In this document: piece after piece, positions 8,119-15,894 of the stretch
How the letters are laid out: every line of letters begins with the position of its first letter
How positions within the stretch are numbered: position 1 is the first letter of the stretch
Assembly (NCBI GenBank): GCA_024709145.1
Contig: JANJXG010000108.1
Coordinates: forward strand, 1-60,409
Length of the DNA: 60,409 nucleotides
Direction of reading: 5' to 3'
Origin: Bacteroidales bacterium
Lineage (GTDB): Bacteria > Bacteroidota > Bacteroidia > Bacteroidales > F082
Notes under the pieces: model-generated
Databases searched by the model: none
Seen by the model: the letters and a program-made list of their open reading frames with translations, nothing else
What the model was told of the DNA's origin: nothing
Position numbers and translations under genes: made by a program

Positions 8119-8933
8119 TGATGGATTTTGAACCACAAGCAATATTGCTGGCTTTTGCACTCACGCTTTTTGCCGGTTTATCCACTGGTATCGGAAGTGC
8201 CATTGCCCTGCTCACCCGTAAAACAAACACCCGTTTTCTCACCCTTTCGCTTGGTTTTTCGGCCGGCGTTATGATCTATGTCTCCTTTGTGGAGATTTTT
8301 CAGAAAGGACGCGACACCCTGATCGAGCATCATGGCGAGGTGATGGGCAACTGGCTCTCGGTAGCGGCATTTTTCGGCGGCATTTTGCTCATTGGTATCA
8401 TCGACAAGTTTATCCCCAATGTCGAAAACCCCCACGAGATCAAGCGCGTGGAAGATATGGACGAGGAAACGGTTAAAAAACGGAAGCTGGCGCGTATGGG
8501 AGTTTTCACAGCCATTGCCATCGGTATCCACAATTTTCCGGAAGGTCTTGCCACCTTCACGGCAGCCCTCAACGATCCGGGCATCGGGCTGGCCATTGCC
8601 ACCGCCATCGCCATACACAATATCCCTGAAGGTATCGCCGTTTCTGTTCCCGTGTTTTATGCCACAGGCAGCAGGCGCAAAGCCTTCTGGCTATCTTTCA
8701 GCAGTGGTTTGGCCGAGCCTGTTGGCGCAGCCGTCGGCTTCCTTGTGCTGATGCCCTTCATGAGCCCGCTGATTTTCGGCTTGCTGTTTGCCCTTGTGGC
8801 GGGTATCATGGTTTTTATCTCGCTCGATGAGCTCTTGCCCGCAGCCGAAGCCTATGGCGAACACCATCTGGCCATCTATGGGCTCGTTACCGGTATGGCC
8901 GTTATGGCAGTGAGTTTACTGCTTTTTCTCTGA
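8115..8933 (+). CDS. zupT: ZIP-family zinc/divalent-metal transporter
   Basis: The 272-residue inner-membrane protein has about eight transmembrane segments. The two metal-site helices of the family are plain: HNFPEG at 139-144 and HNIPEG at 168-173. An acidic cytoplasmic loop (about 100-125) separates the first and second halves. It imports zinc and probably other divalent metals. Length and motif order match ZupT. ATG at 8115 overlaps the preceding stop; a second in-frame ATG at 8118 is equally possible. Confidence 0.92.
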   Translation: MMMDFEPQAILLAFALTLFAGLSTGIGSAIALLTRKTNTRFLTLSLGFSAGVMIYVSFVEIFQKGRDTLIEHHGEVMGNWLSVAAFFGGILLIGIIDKFIPNVENPHEIKRVEDMDEETVKKRKLARMGVFTAIAIGIHNFPEGLATFTAALNDPGIGLAIATAIAIHNIPEGIAVSVPVFYATGSRRKAFWLSFSSGLAEPVGAAVGFLVLMPFMSPLIFGLLFALVAGIMVFISLDELLPAAEAYGEHHLAIYGLVTGMAVMAVSLLLFL

Positions 8934-8955
8934 TTCTGATACACGATGGCATGAA

Positions 8956-8988
8956 TAAAAAAGCCTTTCACGGCAAAGTGAAAGGCTT
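8956..8988 (-). terminator. intrinsic terminator of the small heat-shock gene
   Basis: A perfect 11-base-pair stem (8961-8971 with 8978-8988) encloses a 6-base loop. On the minus strand it is followed by a run of T (complement of the A tract at 8956-8962). It ends transcription of the gene at 9012. The plus strand has no T run after the hairpin, so its use by zupT is less certain. Confidence 0.8.
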
Positions 8989-9011
8989 GATGAAGGCTGT
9001 TGTCGATGCGG

Positions 9012-9443
9012 CTATGCGATCGAAATTTCTCTGTTTACAGCCACTTTGGCTTCTTCACGTTTTGGCAGGCTGATGCTCAGGATACCATCTTTGTAGTCGG
9101 CTTTGATTTTGTCGAGGTCGATGGTTTTTGGCAAGCTGAACGAGCGGCTGAAGGAGTTGTAGCTGAATTCACGACGGATCAGTTTTTCACTCTTTTCTTC
9201 CTCTTCCCTTTTCAGTTCAGCCGAAATGGTGAGCGTCTGGTTGTCGAGATTCACCCTGAAATCATCCTTTTTCAAGCCAGGTGCAGCCAGTTCAAGGCCA
9301 AAACCTTCTTCTGTTTCACGAATGTTCACTGATGGAACAAAGTCGCGGTTCGACTGTGGACGGAAAAAGAAGTCCCTGTCAAAATCTTCCATTAATGCTG
9401 AGAGCATGTTTACCGGATGCTGGTTAAATTTGATTAAGTTCAT
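9012..9443 (-). CDS. Hsp20-family small heat-shock protein
   Basis: The 143-residue protein is an ATP-independent holdase chaperone that forms oligomers in the cytoplasm. It has the alpha-crystallin domain with the hallmark ADYKDGILSISLPK near the end, and a C-terminal I-x-I motif (ISI) used for assembly. The N-terminal arm is short and hydrophobic. It is monocistronic, with a strong terminator, and lies opposite the flippase-like gene across a 233-base spacer. The spacer contains two inverted repeats that could take part in control. Confidence 0.95.
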   Translation of the reverse strand: MNLIKFNQHPVNMLSALMEDFDRDFFFRPQSNRDFVPSVNIRETEEGFGLELAAPGLKKDDFRVNLDNQTLTISAELKREEEEKSEKLIRREFSYNSFSRSFSLPKTIDLDKIKADYKDGILSISLPKREEAKVAVNREISIA

Positions 9444-9531
9444 GTTTTTGATCTCCTATTTTTAAGTTTATAATTAATTTTTAAACGTTTACGCTCTCTC
9501 CTTTTCAACTTCTGTTCCAAAGCCAAATTTG

Positions 9532-9596
9532 ATCCCTTTTGAGGGATTTACTGCCATATTGTCCTATACGAATTGTTGTTAAGTGTCATTATGGCA
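9532..9596. promoter_or_regulatory. inverted repeats in the divergent hsp20 upstream region
   Basis: ATCCCT-TTTG-AGGGAT (9532-9547) is a perfect 6-base-pair palindrome about 90 bases upstream of the hsp20 start. A second inverted repeat pairs TGCCATA at 9552-9558 with TATGGCA at 9590-9596, 31 bases apart. Neither matches the CIRCE heat-shock operator. They may be operator sites or chance repeats. Confidence 0.25.
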
Positions 9597-9681
9597 TGTT
9601 TTTTAATAAATAAAAGCAGATTGGGAGAAAGAATTGGCAATTTATTCACAAAGAAAATGATGGTTGCCAAAGCCGGATGAT

Positions 9682-9689
9682 TATCTTTG
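9682..9689 (+). promoter_or_regulatory. -7-like box downstream of the longest-frame start of the flippase gene
   Basis: TATCTTTG at 9682-9689 matches TAnnTTTG. It lies after the ATG at 9677, so if it is used the true start of the following gene must be further in, most likely TTG at 9707. The upstream TTG (9663-9665) is 16 bases away, shorter than the usual 19. Confidence 0.4.
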
Positions 9690-9706
9690 CTCCAAAATCG
9701 GATCCA

Positions 9707-10765
9707 TTGACTGACATACATCAAATTATTAAGCCGGGACGTGTTGTTTATCCCATTGTAATCGGCCTTGCTGTTGCGGGCTGGATGCTTTGGCGCAATT
9801 TCGACCGTGATGCTTTTAGTTTTTTTGAGTGGTCGTGGGCAGCGGCAGCAGGTTTGCTGGCAGCATTTGGCATGATGGCCCTGCGCGACCTGGCTTATAT
9901 GTACAGGATCAGGGTGTTAACCGACTTTCAATTGAGTTGGAAGCAGGCATTTGATGTGATTATGCTGTGGGAGTTCAGCTCGGCTGTTTCACCCTCGGTG
10001 GTTGGAGGCACAGGCCCTGCGATATTTTTTCTTTACAAGGAAGGCATTAACACGGGAAAAAGTACGGCTGTTGTGCTGACCGCGATTTTTTTGGACGAAG
10101 TTTTTTTCATCGTGATGGTGCCCCTCTTATATTTCCTTTTCGGCAATCAGGTTTTTCCGCCCGATGGAGCTCTCATGTCAGATGGCATAAAGCTGGCCCT
10201 GATGCTGGGTTACCTGGCCATTTTTGTGTATACCTTGCTTTTGGCATACACCCTTTTCATTAACCCGTATTTTTTTAAGTGGCTGTTGTCCTATATCTTT
10301 CTCATTCCTTTTTTACGCCGTTACCGCACGCGGATGCGTAAACTTGCCAACCAACTCATCATCACGTCCAATATGATCAAAGGCAAGTCGGCCGGCTATT
10401 GGTTTAAAGTCGGCTTCAGCACTTTTCTCTCCTGGACAGGCCGTTACTGGGTTGTTAATTTCATGTTTATGGCCTGGTTTTTCGATCATCTCGGCTGGAT
10501 GGACCATTTACTTGTATATGCACGTCAGCTGACGATGTGGATTATTTTACTCATCAGTCCGACACCCGGCGGCAGCGGCATCGCTGAGTTTATTTTCAGC
10601 GACTTTCTGGGTGATATCCTGCCCAATATCAGCTGGGCCATCCCACTGGCATTATTGTGGCGTCTTATCAGTTATTACCCGTATCTCTTTATCGGAGCGA
10701 TTGTGCTTCCCCGCTGGATTAAACGGGTTTTCCGCAAAAAAATGGTTTACGAACGGATTGAATAA
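9707..10765 (+). CDS. flippase-like integral membrane protein (LPG-synthase transmembrane family), second copy
   Basis: This polytopic inner-membrane protein of about 350 residues has roughly eight hydrophobic segments and the same family features as the protein at 4028-5041: a SSAVSPSVVGGTGPA stretch early and ISPTPGGSGIAEFIFSDF late. It lacks the soluble aminoacyl-phosphatidylglycerol synthase domain of MprF. Lipid or lipid-linked-substrate flipping is the inferred role. The start is uncertain. ATG at 9677 begins before a promoter-like box at 9682, so the in-frame TTG at 9707 (giving 352 residues) is preferred here. The two copies share little beyond family motifs and are not recent duplicates. 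Confidence 0.75.
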   Translation: MTDIHQIIKPGRVVYPIVIGLAVAGWMLWRNFDRDAFSFFEWSWAAAAGLLAAFGMMALRDLAYMYRIRVLTDFQLSWKQAFDVIMLWEFSSAVSPSVVGGTGPAIFFLYKEGINTGKSTAVVLTAIFLDEVFFIVMVPLLYFLFGNQVFPPDGALMSDGIKLALMLGYLAIFVYTLLLAYTLFINPYFFKWLLSYIFLIPFLRRYRTRMRKLANQLIITSNMIKGKSAGYWFKVGFSTFLSWTGRYWVVNFMFMAWFFDHLGWMDHLLVYARQLTMWIILLISPTPGGSGIAEFIFSDFLGDILPNISWAIPLALLWRLISYYPYLFIGAIVLPRWIKRVFRKKMVYERIE

Positions 10766-10796
10766 AGCCGGTCAGCCTGAAATTGGCCAACCGGCT
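10766..10796. terminator. hairpin between convergent genes
   Basis: Seven base pairs (AGCCGGT with ACCGGCT), a two-base internal mismatch and three more pairs surround a 7-base loop. It lies between the flippase-like and glutamine synthetase genes, which converge. The T tract is poor on both sides, so termination efficiency is doubtful. Confidence 0.4.
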
Positions 10797-10820
10797 GTCA
10801 ATCTTTCTTCGCGGCAACGA

Positions 10821-12323
10821 TCAGCCGCAGTGGAAATACTGGCTCACGAGCTGCAAGGTGCGCTCCTCATCGTTTCCAAGTTCCTGCCTCAGGTTTTTAT
10901 CCTTAAAATTTCCAAGGTAGTTGATAAGGAAATTAATCACATTTGCCGGAAAGACATCATATTTCATATAGATTTCGCGGTGTTTATTCAAGGCTTCAGC
11001 CGAATCAACGCAGCAGGCAGGAAGCTGTTCGAGCTCTGCCACCTTGTGCTTGTGTTCGTCGTGGAAGATATTGATATCCACATAGGTTTTGGCTGCAAAG
11101 TCCAGAGCATCCTCCATTTCAAAACCGTTGCGGGCTGCCACCGTGAGACCGGCCATCAGCAGGTAAATATCGGCTGAACCGTCGGGGGCACGAAACTCAA
11201 CTGTCTGCTTGTTGCGCAGGTTGAGGTCGAGAGGCTTCTCCAGGGGGTTGGCATCCGAAATCATGTCGAATTCGTTGGTCCATCCCAGGGGCACACGCAC
11301 GAGAACAGAACGGTTGCGATCGCCCCAGCAAATGTTGGTAGGCGCTTCCTGATGCGGAACAAGGCGGAAGTATGAGGTGGGGTTGGTGTTGCCAAAGGCG
11401 GTGAGTGAAGCCGCCAGCGAAAGGTAGCCTGCGATGGCTTTGCGGGCCTCGTCGCTCAGCTGACCTCCGTTCATCATCACACTTTGTCCGTTTTGCATCA
11501 AACGTGTGTGAACATGTAGACCGCTTCCTGCTTTTCCGACAATGATCTTCGGGGCGAAAGTGATGGTTACACCATATTGCCAGGCCAGGGTGCGCATGAT
11601 CCACTTGGCAATTACCAGCTGATCGGCCGCATCTTCAACATTGGTTGGTAAAAACTCAATCTCATTCTGTTCATAAATTTTTCCGTTCATCGAGAAGTTA
11701 CCCACCTCACTGTGTCCATATTTGATTTGACCGCCGCTTTGAGCAATCAGTTGCATGGCCTCCCTCCGGTATTGACCATATTTATTAAACGGAGATGATT
11801 CGTGGTAACCCTTTTGATTTACTGCGGGATACAATGGCTGCTCATCGCTGATGATGTAATATTCAAGTTCGCCCATCGTCTCGAAGGACAGCCCGGTTTT
11901 TTCCTTCATCACCCGGTGGGCTTTGCGCAGGATGTATTCAGGCGAGCATTCAAGGGGTTTGCCGTGCCTGTCGTAAAAAGAACAAAGCACATCAAGGGTC
12001 GGGATATCTGAGAAAGGATTGCGGAAAGCCGTCCTGTATTTGGGAATCACATACAAATCGCTTGATCCGGCTTCGATAAAAGGAAACAGACTGCTCCCAT
12101 CGACACGTTCGCCAACCGAAAGGATGTTTTCGAGGTGATCGCGGCTGTTAATGATAAAATTAAGGGTCTTTAAACGTCCGTCCCAACCCACATATCTGAA
12201 GTTAACCATTTGGATATCATGATCTTCGATATAGCGGATCAAATCAGCACGGGTAAAATCATGGGCAGGCTTGTTCAGGTATTGAACCAGCGGATTGGGA
12301 TTCATGGAAGTGAATTCGTTCAT
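10821..12323 (-). CDS. glnA: glutamine synthetase, type I-like
   Basis: The 500-residue enzyme joins glutamate and ammonia using ATP. Visible catalytic parts are the metal-binding ExE pair in GELEYYI (Glu152, Glu154), YEQNEIEF (218-224), GSGLHVHTR (267-274, with the metal-ligand His), the SYFRLVPHQEAP loop, NRS (337-339) and VEFRAPDGSADIYL. The C-terminal adenylylation loop of the GSI-beta enzymes (NLYDLP type) is not seen, so control by adenylylation is unlikely. It is shorter than the type III enzyme common in this phylum. Single gene with its own promoter motif. It could be a gamma-glutamyl-polyamine ligase-like paralogue, but the core motifs fit glutamine synthetase well. Confidence 0.87.
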   Translation of the reverse strand: MNEFTSMNPNPLVQYLNKPAHDFTRADLIRYIEDHDIQMVNFRYVGWDGRLKTLNFIINSRDHLENILSVGERVDGSSLFPFIEAGSSDLYVIPKYRTAFRNPFSDIPTLDVLCSFYDRHGKPLECSPEYILRKAHRVMKEKTGLSFETMGELEYYIISDEQPLYPAVNQKGYHESSPFNKYGQYRREAMQLIAQSGGQIKYGHSEVGNFSMNGKIYEQNEIEFLPTNVEDAADQLVIAKWIMRTLAWQYGVTITFAPKIIVGKAGSGLHVHTRLMQNGQSVMMNGGQLSDEARKAIAGYLSLAASLTAFGNTNPTSYFRLVPHQEAPTNICWGDRNRSVLVRVPLGWTNEFDMISDANPLEKPLDLNLRNKQTVEFRAPDGSADIYLLMAGLTVAARNGFEMEDALDFAAKTYVDINIFHDEHKHKVAELEQLPACCVDSAEALNKHREIYMKYDVFPANVINFLINYLGNFKDKNLRQELGNDEERTLQLVSQYFHCG

Positions 12324-12361
12324 GTGAAAAGTGTTTGGGTCAACATATTGATTTAATGCAG

Positions 12362-12369
12362 CAAAGTTA
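12362..12369 (-). promoter_or_regulatory. -7 box of the glutamine synthetase gene
   Basis: TAACTTTG on the minus strand at 12369-12362 matches TAnnTTTG and predicts a leader of about 30-35 bases to the ATG at 12323. No clear TTG is seen at the expected upstream distance. Confidence 0.45.
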
Positions 12370-12476
12370 CAAAATGCTTTGTCAGCCTGACATCCGCCCC
12401 GGATGTGAGGTGAATTTATAACCTTTACAAATAAGCAGCGGTGGTGGTTACCCTAAGGGGCTAAGCAACCAGGTGG

Positions 12477-13574
12477 TTACTGTTTAAGTTGGGCAAAATA
12501 AGCTGCGAGCAGGTTGGCAGCGCCGGCATAAGGACTGATTTTCTGCTGCCTGATACCTTCTTCGGCCGACGCCAGCAGCTTCTTAACTTCATTGTTTTGG
12601 TAGAAGTGCAACAACACATCCTCCGTGATGCTGTCGTGCATGATTTGAACGGCCTGCTGTACTCTTTTCCGGGCCAGGAAACCATTCTCACGGGTGAGTG
12701 CCAGGTATTCAAGCACCATATCCCAAACGCCGGTGATGCCCGCCTTTGTAATTGACGAGCAGGTGAGCACCTTTGGAGCAAAGCCGGAGGCAGCCATGGG
12801 GAACAGGTGCAATGCGTTTTCACATTCGGCTTTCGCCCTGTTGGCTTTAAGGATGTTGTCGCCATCAGCTTTGTTTACCACGATGCCGTCGGCCATTTCC
12901 ATGATACCCCTTTTGATGCCCTGCAACTCATCGCCCGCCCCGCTGATCAGAATCAGCAGGAAGAAATCGACCATTGAATGTACGGCAGTTTCAGATTGGC
13001 CTACGCCCACTGTTTCAACAATGATGGTATCAAAGCCGGCGGCTTCACACAGGATGATGCTCTCGCGTGTTTTTCGAGCCACGCCGCCCAGGGTACCTGC
13101 CGAGGCAGAAGGCCTGATGTAGGCTTGGGGGTGACTTGCCAATTGCTCCATGCGGGTTTTATCGCCCAGAATGCTGCCTTTCGACCTTTGACTGCTTGGA
13201 TCAATGGCTAAGACGGCGATTTTGTGTTTCCTGCCGACCAGCTCCATCCCAAGTGCCTCAATAAATGTGCTTTTCCCGGCTCCCGGAACACCCGTAATTC
13301 CCAATCTGACTGCCTGGCCCGAATGGGGCAGACAACCGGCAATCACTTCCTGAGCCACTGACTGATGATGCGGCAAGGAACTTTCAATCAAGGTAATTGC
13401 TTTGCTCAACATCACTATATCGCCACCAAGAATGTCTTCAACATACCGCCTGGCAGGAAGGACGGCACTGCGCATCGACTTCATCCTTTCAATGGCTTGC
13501 GGATTCAGCGAATCGGGTTGGGTTATCCCTTCGTTGACTTTGAGTGCCGACTGAAATTGTTTGTCCTGCTCCAT
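12477..13574 (-). CDS. meaB: methylmalonyl-CoA mutase-associated GTPase MeaB
   Basis: The 365-residue G protein protects and reloads adenosylcobalamin in methylmalonyl-CoA mutase. It carries the P-loop GVPGAGKST (95-103), the SILGDKTRM switch segment, the VETVGVGQSE loop and the NKAD specificity motif, with a helical C-terminal dimerisation arm. Family members are about 330-370 residues. ATG at 13574 is chosen over 13613 because a -7 box lies between them. The mutase subunits are 5.4 kb away (18972-23029), so partners are near but not in one operon. Confidence 0.93.
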   Translation of the reverse strand: MEQDKQFQSALKVNEGITQPDSLNPQAIERMKSMRSAVLPARRYVEDILGGDIVMLSKAITLIESSLPHHQSVAQEVIAGCLPHSGQAVRLGITGVPGAGKSTFIEALGMELVGRKHKIAVLAIDPSSQRSKGSILGDKTRMEQLASHPQAYIRPSASAGTLGGVARKTRESIILCEAAGFDTIIVETVGVGQSETAVHSMVDFFLLILISGAGDELQGIKRGIMEMADGIVVNKADGDNILKANRAKAECENALHLFPMAASGFAPKVLTCSSITKAGITGVWDMVLEYLALTRENGFLARKRVQQAVQIMHDSITEDVLLHFYQNNEVKKLLASAEEGIRQQKISPYAGAANLLAAYFAQLKQ

Positions 13575-13591
13575 GATCTTGAATGCTGTGG

Positions 13592-13599
13592 CAAATTTA
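13592..13599 (-). promoter_or_regulatory. -7 box deciding the meaB start
   Basis: TAAATTTG on the minus strand (13599-13592) matches TAnnTTTG. It lies inside the longest reading frame, so the upstream start at 13613 would not be transcribed. The predicted leader to 13574 is only about 10-12 bases. Confidence 0.4.
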
Positions 13600-13693
13600 A
13601 CAAGAAACAGCATCCGAAGAGGAAGGATGTTTGCGAAAAGGCTGAAATAGCTATTTTCTTTTCACCATTTTTTCACCATCTTTGAAAAAATAT

Positions 13694-13701
13694 TACTTTT
13701 G
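13694..13701 (+). promoter_or_regulatory. -7 box of the tRNA-Lys gene
   Basis: TACTTTTG at 13694-13701 matches TAnnTTTG and lies 12 bases before the tRNA 5' end, the right place for a tRNA promoter with a very short leader. Confidence 0.55.
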
Positions 13702-13713
13702 CAGCCCACAATT

Positions 13714-13786
13714 CTCTCCGTAGCTCAGTTGGTAGAGCAATTGACTCTTAATCAATGGGTCATAGGTTCGAGTCCTATCGGGGAGA
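13714..13786 (+). tRNA. tRNA-Lys (anticodon CTT)
   Basis: A full cloverleaf folds by eye. The 7-base-pair acceptor pairs CTCTCCG with CGGGGAG, with discriminator A at 13786. The D arm is GCTC/GAGC with AGTTGGTA in its loop. The anticodon arm is ATTGA/TCAAT with loop CTCTTAA, giving anticodon CTT. The T arm is ATAGG/CCTAT with loop TTCGAGT. The 3' CCA is not encoded. A promoter box precedes it and a terminator follows directly, so it is transcribed alone. Confidence 0.97.
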
Positions 13787-13790
13787 CAAC

Positions 13791-13823
13791 AGCACAATCA
13801 CTTTCAGGTGGTTGTGCTTTTTG
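13791..13823 (+). terminator. intrinsic terminator of tRNA-Lys
   Basis: AGCACAATCAC (13791-13801) pairs with GTGGTTGTGCT (13808-13818) as an 11-pair stem with one G-T wobble and a 6-base loop, followed by a T run. It starts 4 bases after the tRNA end. Confidence 0.85.
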
Positions 13824-13902
13824 TTTGCCGGCGAAATTTAGCTTACTGCATACAGGCTTGAAAAAAAGAAAGAAAACACTTCAGGACAAAAAATAAAACT
13901 TT

Positions 13903-13910
13903 TACTTTTG
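13903..13910 (+). promoter_or_regulatory. -7 box for the AI-2E family permease gene
   Basis: TACTTTTG at 13903-13910 matches TAnnTTTG and gives a leader of about 65 bases before the ATG at 13983. No matching TTG at 19-20 bases upstream is obvious. Confidence 0.4.
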
Positions 13911-13982
13911 ATTGCTCAAGCAATGATATTAAATGTCGATGCTAAAAAAACAATTTGATCGAAACCGAAAATTCTGCCCCCT

Positions 13983-15116
13983 ATGGAAACTGAAAACAGT
14001 GCCAAATTACCGCTGAAAACAATCACAGCAGCAGCAACCGTGATTTTAATTACCGGCATCGTGCTGGTTTTTATCTACGGGAAAACTTTGCTCGTGCCGC
14101 TTGTTGCCGGTGCATTTATCGCGATGCTGCTGGTACCTCCCGTGAATAAACTGGAGTCTTTTGGCATACCCCGCATCCTATCCATCGTAATCATGCTGGT
14201 TTTTTCGCTTAGTATTCTGGGTGCTGTTGGCTGGTTTTTCGGCAATCAGATCGGTGGTTTTGCTTCAGATTTGTCGGGCGTACAGACCAGGTTCGATCAA
14301 ATGATCGACGACATCTCAATTTTCCTGGAAGACAATTTCGGAATCGAAAAAGCTGTTGCACTCCAACGGATTAACGACCAAATTTTCAAATTTCTGAAAG
14401 ACCATGCTTCAGCCATTTCCTCAGCCGCCTTCAGCACCATTGGCAGCCTGGGCTCACTCATCCTGCTGCCGGTGTATATGTTTATGTTTTTGCTCTACAG
14501 AGACCATTTCACCACAGTAGCCATCAAACTCTTTCACAAGCACAGTCCCGATATGGTTGTTGAAGTTGTGACCGATCTGCGCAAAGTGATTCAGCATTAC
14601 ATCAGTGGTGTGATCAAGGTAATGGGAATCCTGGCCGTGCTCAACATCATTGCTTTGTCGGCCCTGGGTATCAAGCATGCTTTCTTTTTCGGTATTTTTG
14701 CTGCAGCCATGAACATCCTGCCCTATGTAGGACCATTGATCGGCTCGCTTTTCCCCATAGTTTTTGCCCTGCTCACCAAAGACAGCTTGTTTTTTCCCGT
14801 GGCAGTGCTGGCCTCTTTCATTATCATTCAATCCATTGAAGGCAATTTCCTCACCCCGAAAATTGTAGGTTCCAATGTCAACATCAACCCGCTCGTTTCG
14901 CTGATAGCCCTGCTGATCGGCAGTCTGCTTTGGGGTGTTGTCGGCATGATTTTGTTTATTCCACTTGCAGCCATCGTAAAAAAACTGCTCGAACTTTCGC
15001 CATCAACAGCCGTTTACGGCTACCTCATGGGCGACACACCGGATGAAAAACCCGACAGAGACCTGACAAAACTTTCCACACTTTGGCAGCGATGGTTTCC
15101 TACAAAGAGCAAATGA
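13983..15116 (+). CDS. AI-2E family (UPF0118/PerM-like) permease
   Basis: The 377-residue inner-membrane protein has two to three N-terminal transmembrane helices, a soluble helical middle section (about 85-150) and a C-terminal cluster of hydrophobic segments. The family core is visible around residues 230-330: AAAMNILPYVGPLIGSLFP, then SIEGNFLTPKIVG and NPLVSLIALLIG. Members have been linked to autoinducer-2 export or to sodium/proton exchange, but most have no proven substrate. The ATG lies well after the tRNA terminator, with its own promoter-like box. Confidence 0.88.
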   Translation: METENSAKLPLKTITAAATVILITGIVLVFIYGKTLLVPLVAGAFIAMLLVPPVNKLESFGIPRILSIVIMLVFSLSILGAVGWFFGNQIGGFASDLSGVQTRFDQMIDDISIFLEDNFGIEKAVALQRINDQIFKFLKDHASAISSAAFSTIGSLGSLILLPVYMFMFLLYRDHFTTVAIKLFHKHSPDMVVEVVTDLRKVIQHYISGVIKVMGILAVLNIIALSALGIKHAFFFGIFAAAMNILPYVGPLIGSLFPIVFALLTKDSLFFPVAVLASFIIIQSIEGNFLTPKIVGSNVNINPLVSLIALLIGSLLWGVVGMILFIPLAAIVKKLLELSPSTAVYGYLMGDTPDEKPDRDLTKLSTLWQRWFPTKSK

Positions 15117-15175
15117 CAAGGTGATTTTGACCTTGAAGAAAATTCAAAACGAATCCATTAAGCACCATCAGACGA

Positions 15176-15877
15176 ATGACAGCAAACGACCTTTCAGCTG
15201 CATTGCAGCATCACAGGAAATCATTTGGTTTTATCCTTTCGGTATTGCTGTTGGCTTTGGCAGGTTTGACCTTGTTGCCTTTGCAGAGCTGCAAACCCGA
15301 CGAGGAAGATGAAAACTGCGACACCTGCCTCATTGTCTACAAGCCAAACATCTACCTCTATCCCATTCAAGCTGTTAAACTGACGATCAGTATCAGCTTC
15401 CCGCTGGGAGGAAAAATCATTGCTTCAGAGCCCGCTTACCAGGATGGGTGGAAGGTGCAGGTGCAGCCGGATGGGTTAATTGACGGTAAATTCACTTACC
15501 TCTTTTACGAGAGCCGTCAACCCGATCGCTGGCAAAGAACTGAGGGTTGGGTGGTTGCACAGGCAGATCTGTCAAGCTTTTTCGATAATAACCTCCGGCA
15601 GTACGGCTTTAATGAAAACGAAATTACCGACTTTACTGATTGGTGGCTGCAACGGCTGACTTTTTACCCCCATTACCTGATTTATCCGCAAACGCGCGAA
15701 AACATCGATCCGTTGATCCGGTTGGAAATCTCAACACAACCCGACAGAATTCTCAGACTTTTTTACCTCATCGAGGGTGTGTCAGCACTTCCTGCACATC
15801 TTCCTTCCATACCAGAGATTGCAGCCTTTGAAAGACAAGGTTTTGTGCTCACCGAATGGGGAGTGCTGATGCGTTGA
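15176..15877 (+). CDS. lipoprotein of unknown function with a KPNIYLYP motif
   Basis: The 233-residue protein has an N-terminal hydrophobic stretch ending in LPLQSC (lipid Cys39), unusually far in because of a polar 16-residue leader. After an acidic linker with CDTC comes the motif KPNIYLYP, which I have seen at the start of a widespread uncharacterised domain. The rest is beta-rich with several Trp and Tyr residues (DGWKVQVQPDG, FTDWWLQRL). It is expected in the periplasm or outer membrane. It stands alone, 59 bases after the permease gene, and converges with the POT-like transporter. No function is assigned. Confidence 0.7.
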   Translation: MTANDLSAALQHHRKSFGFILSVLLLALAGLTLLPLQSCKPDEEDENCDTCLIVYKPNIYLYPIQAVKLTISISFPLGGKIIASEPAYQDGWKVQVQPDGLIDGKFTYLFYESRQPDRWQRTEGWVVAQADLSSFFDNNLRQYGFNENEITDFTDWWLQRLTFYPHYLIYPQTRENIDPLIRLEISTQPDRILRLFYLIEGVSALPAHLPSIPEIAAFERQGFVLTEWGVLMR

Positions 15878-15894
15878 AAGTTTTTCGGCTGAAG

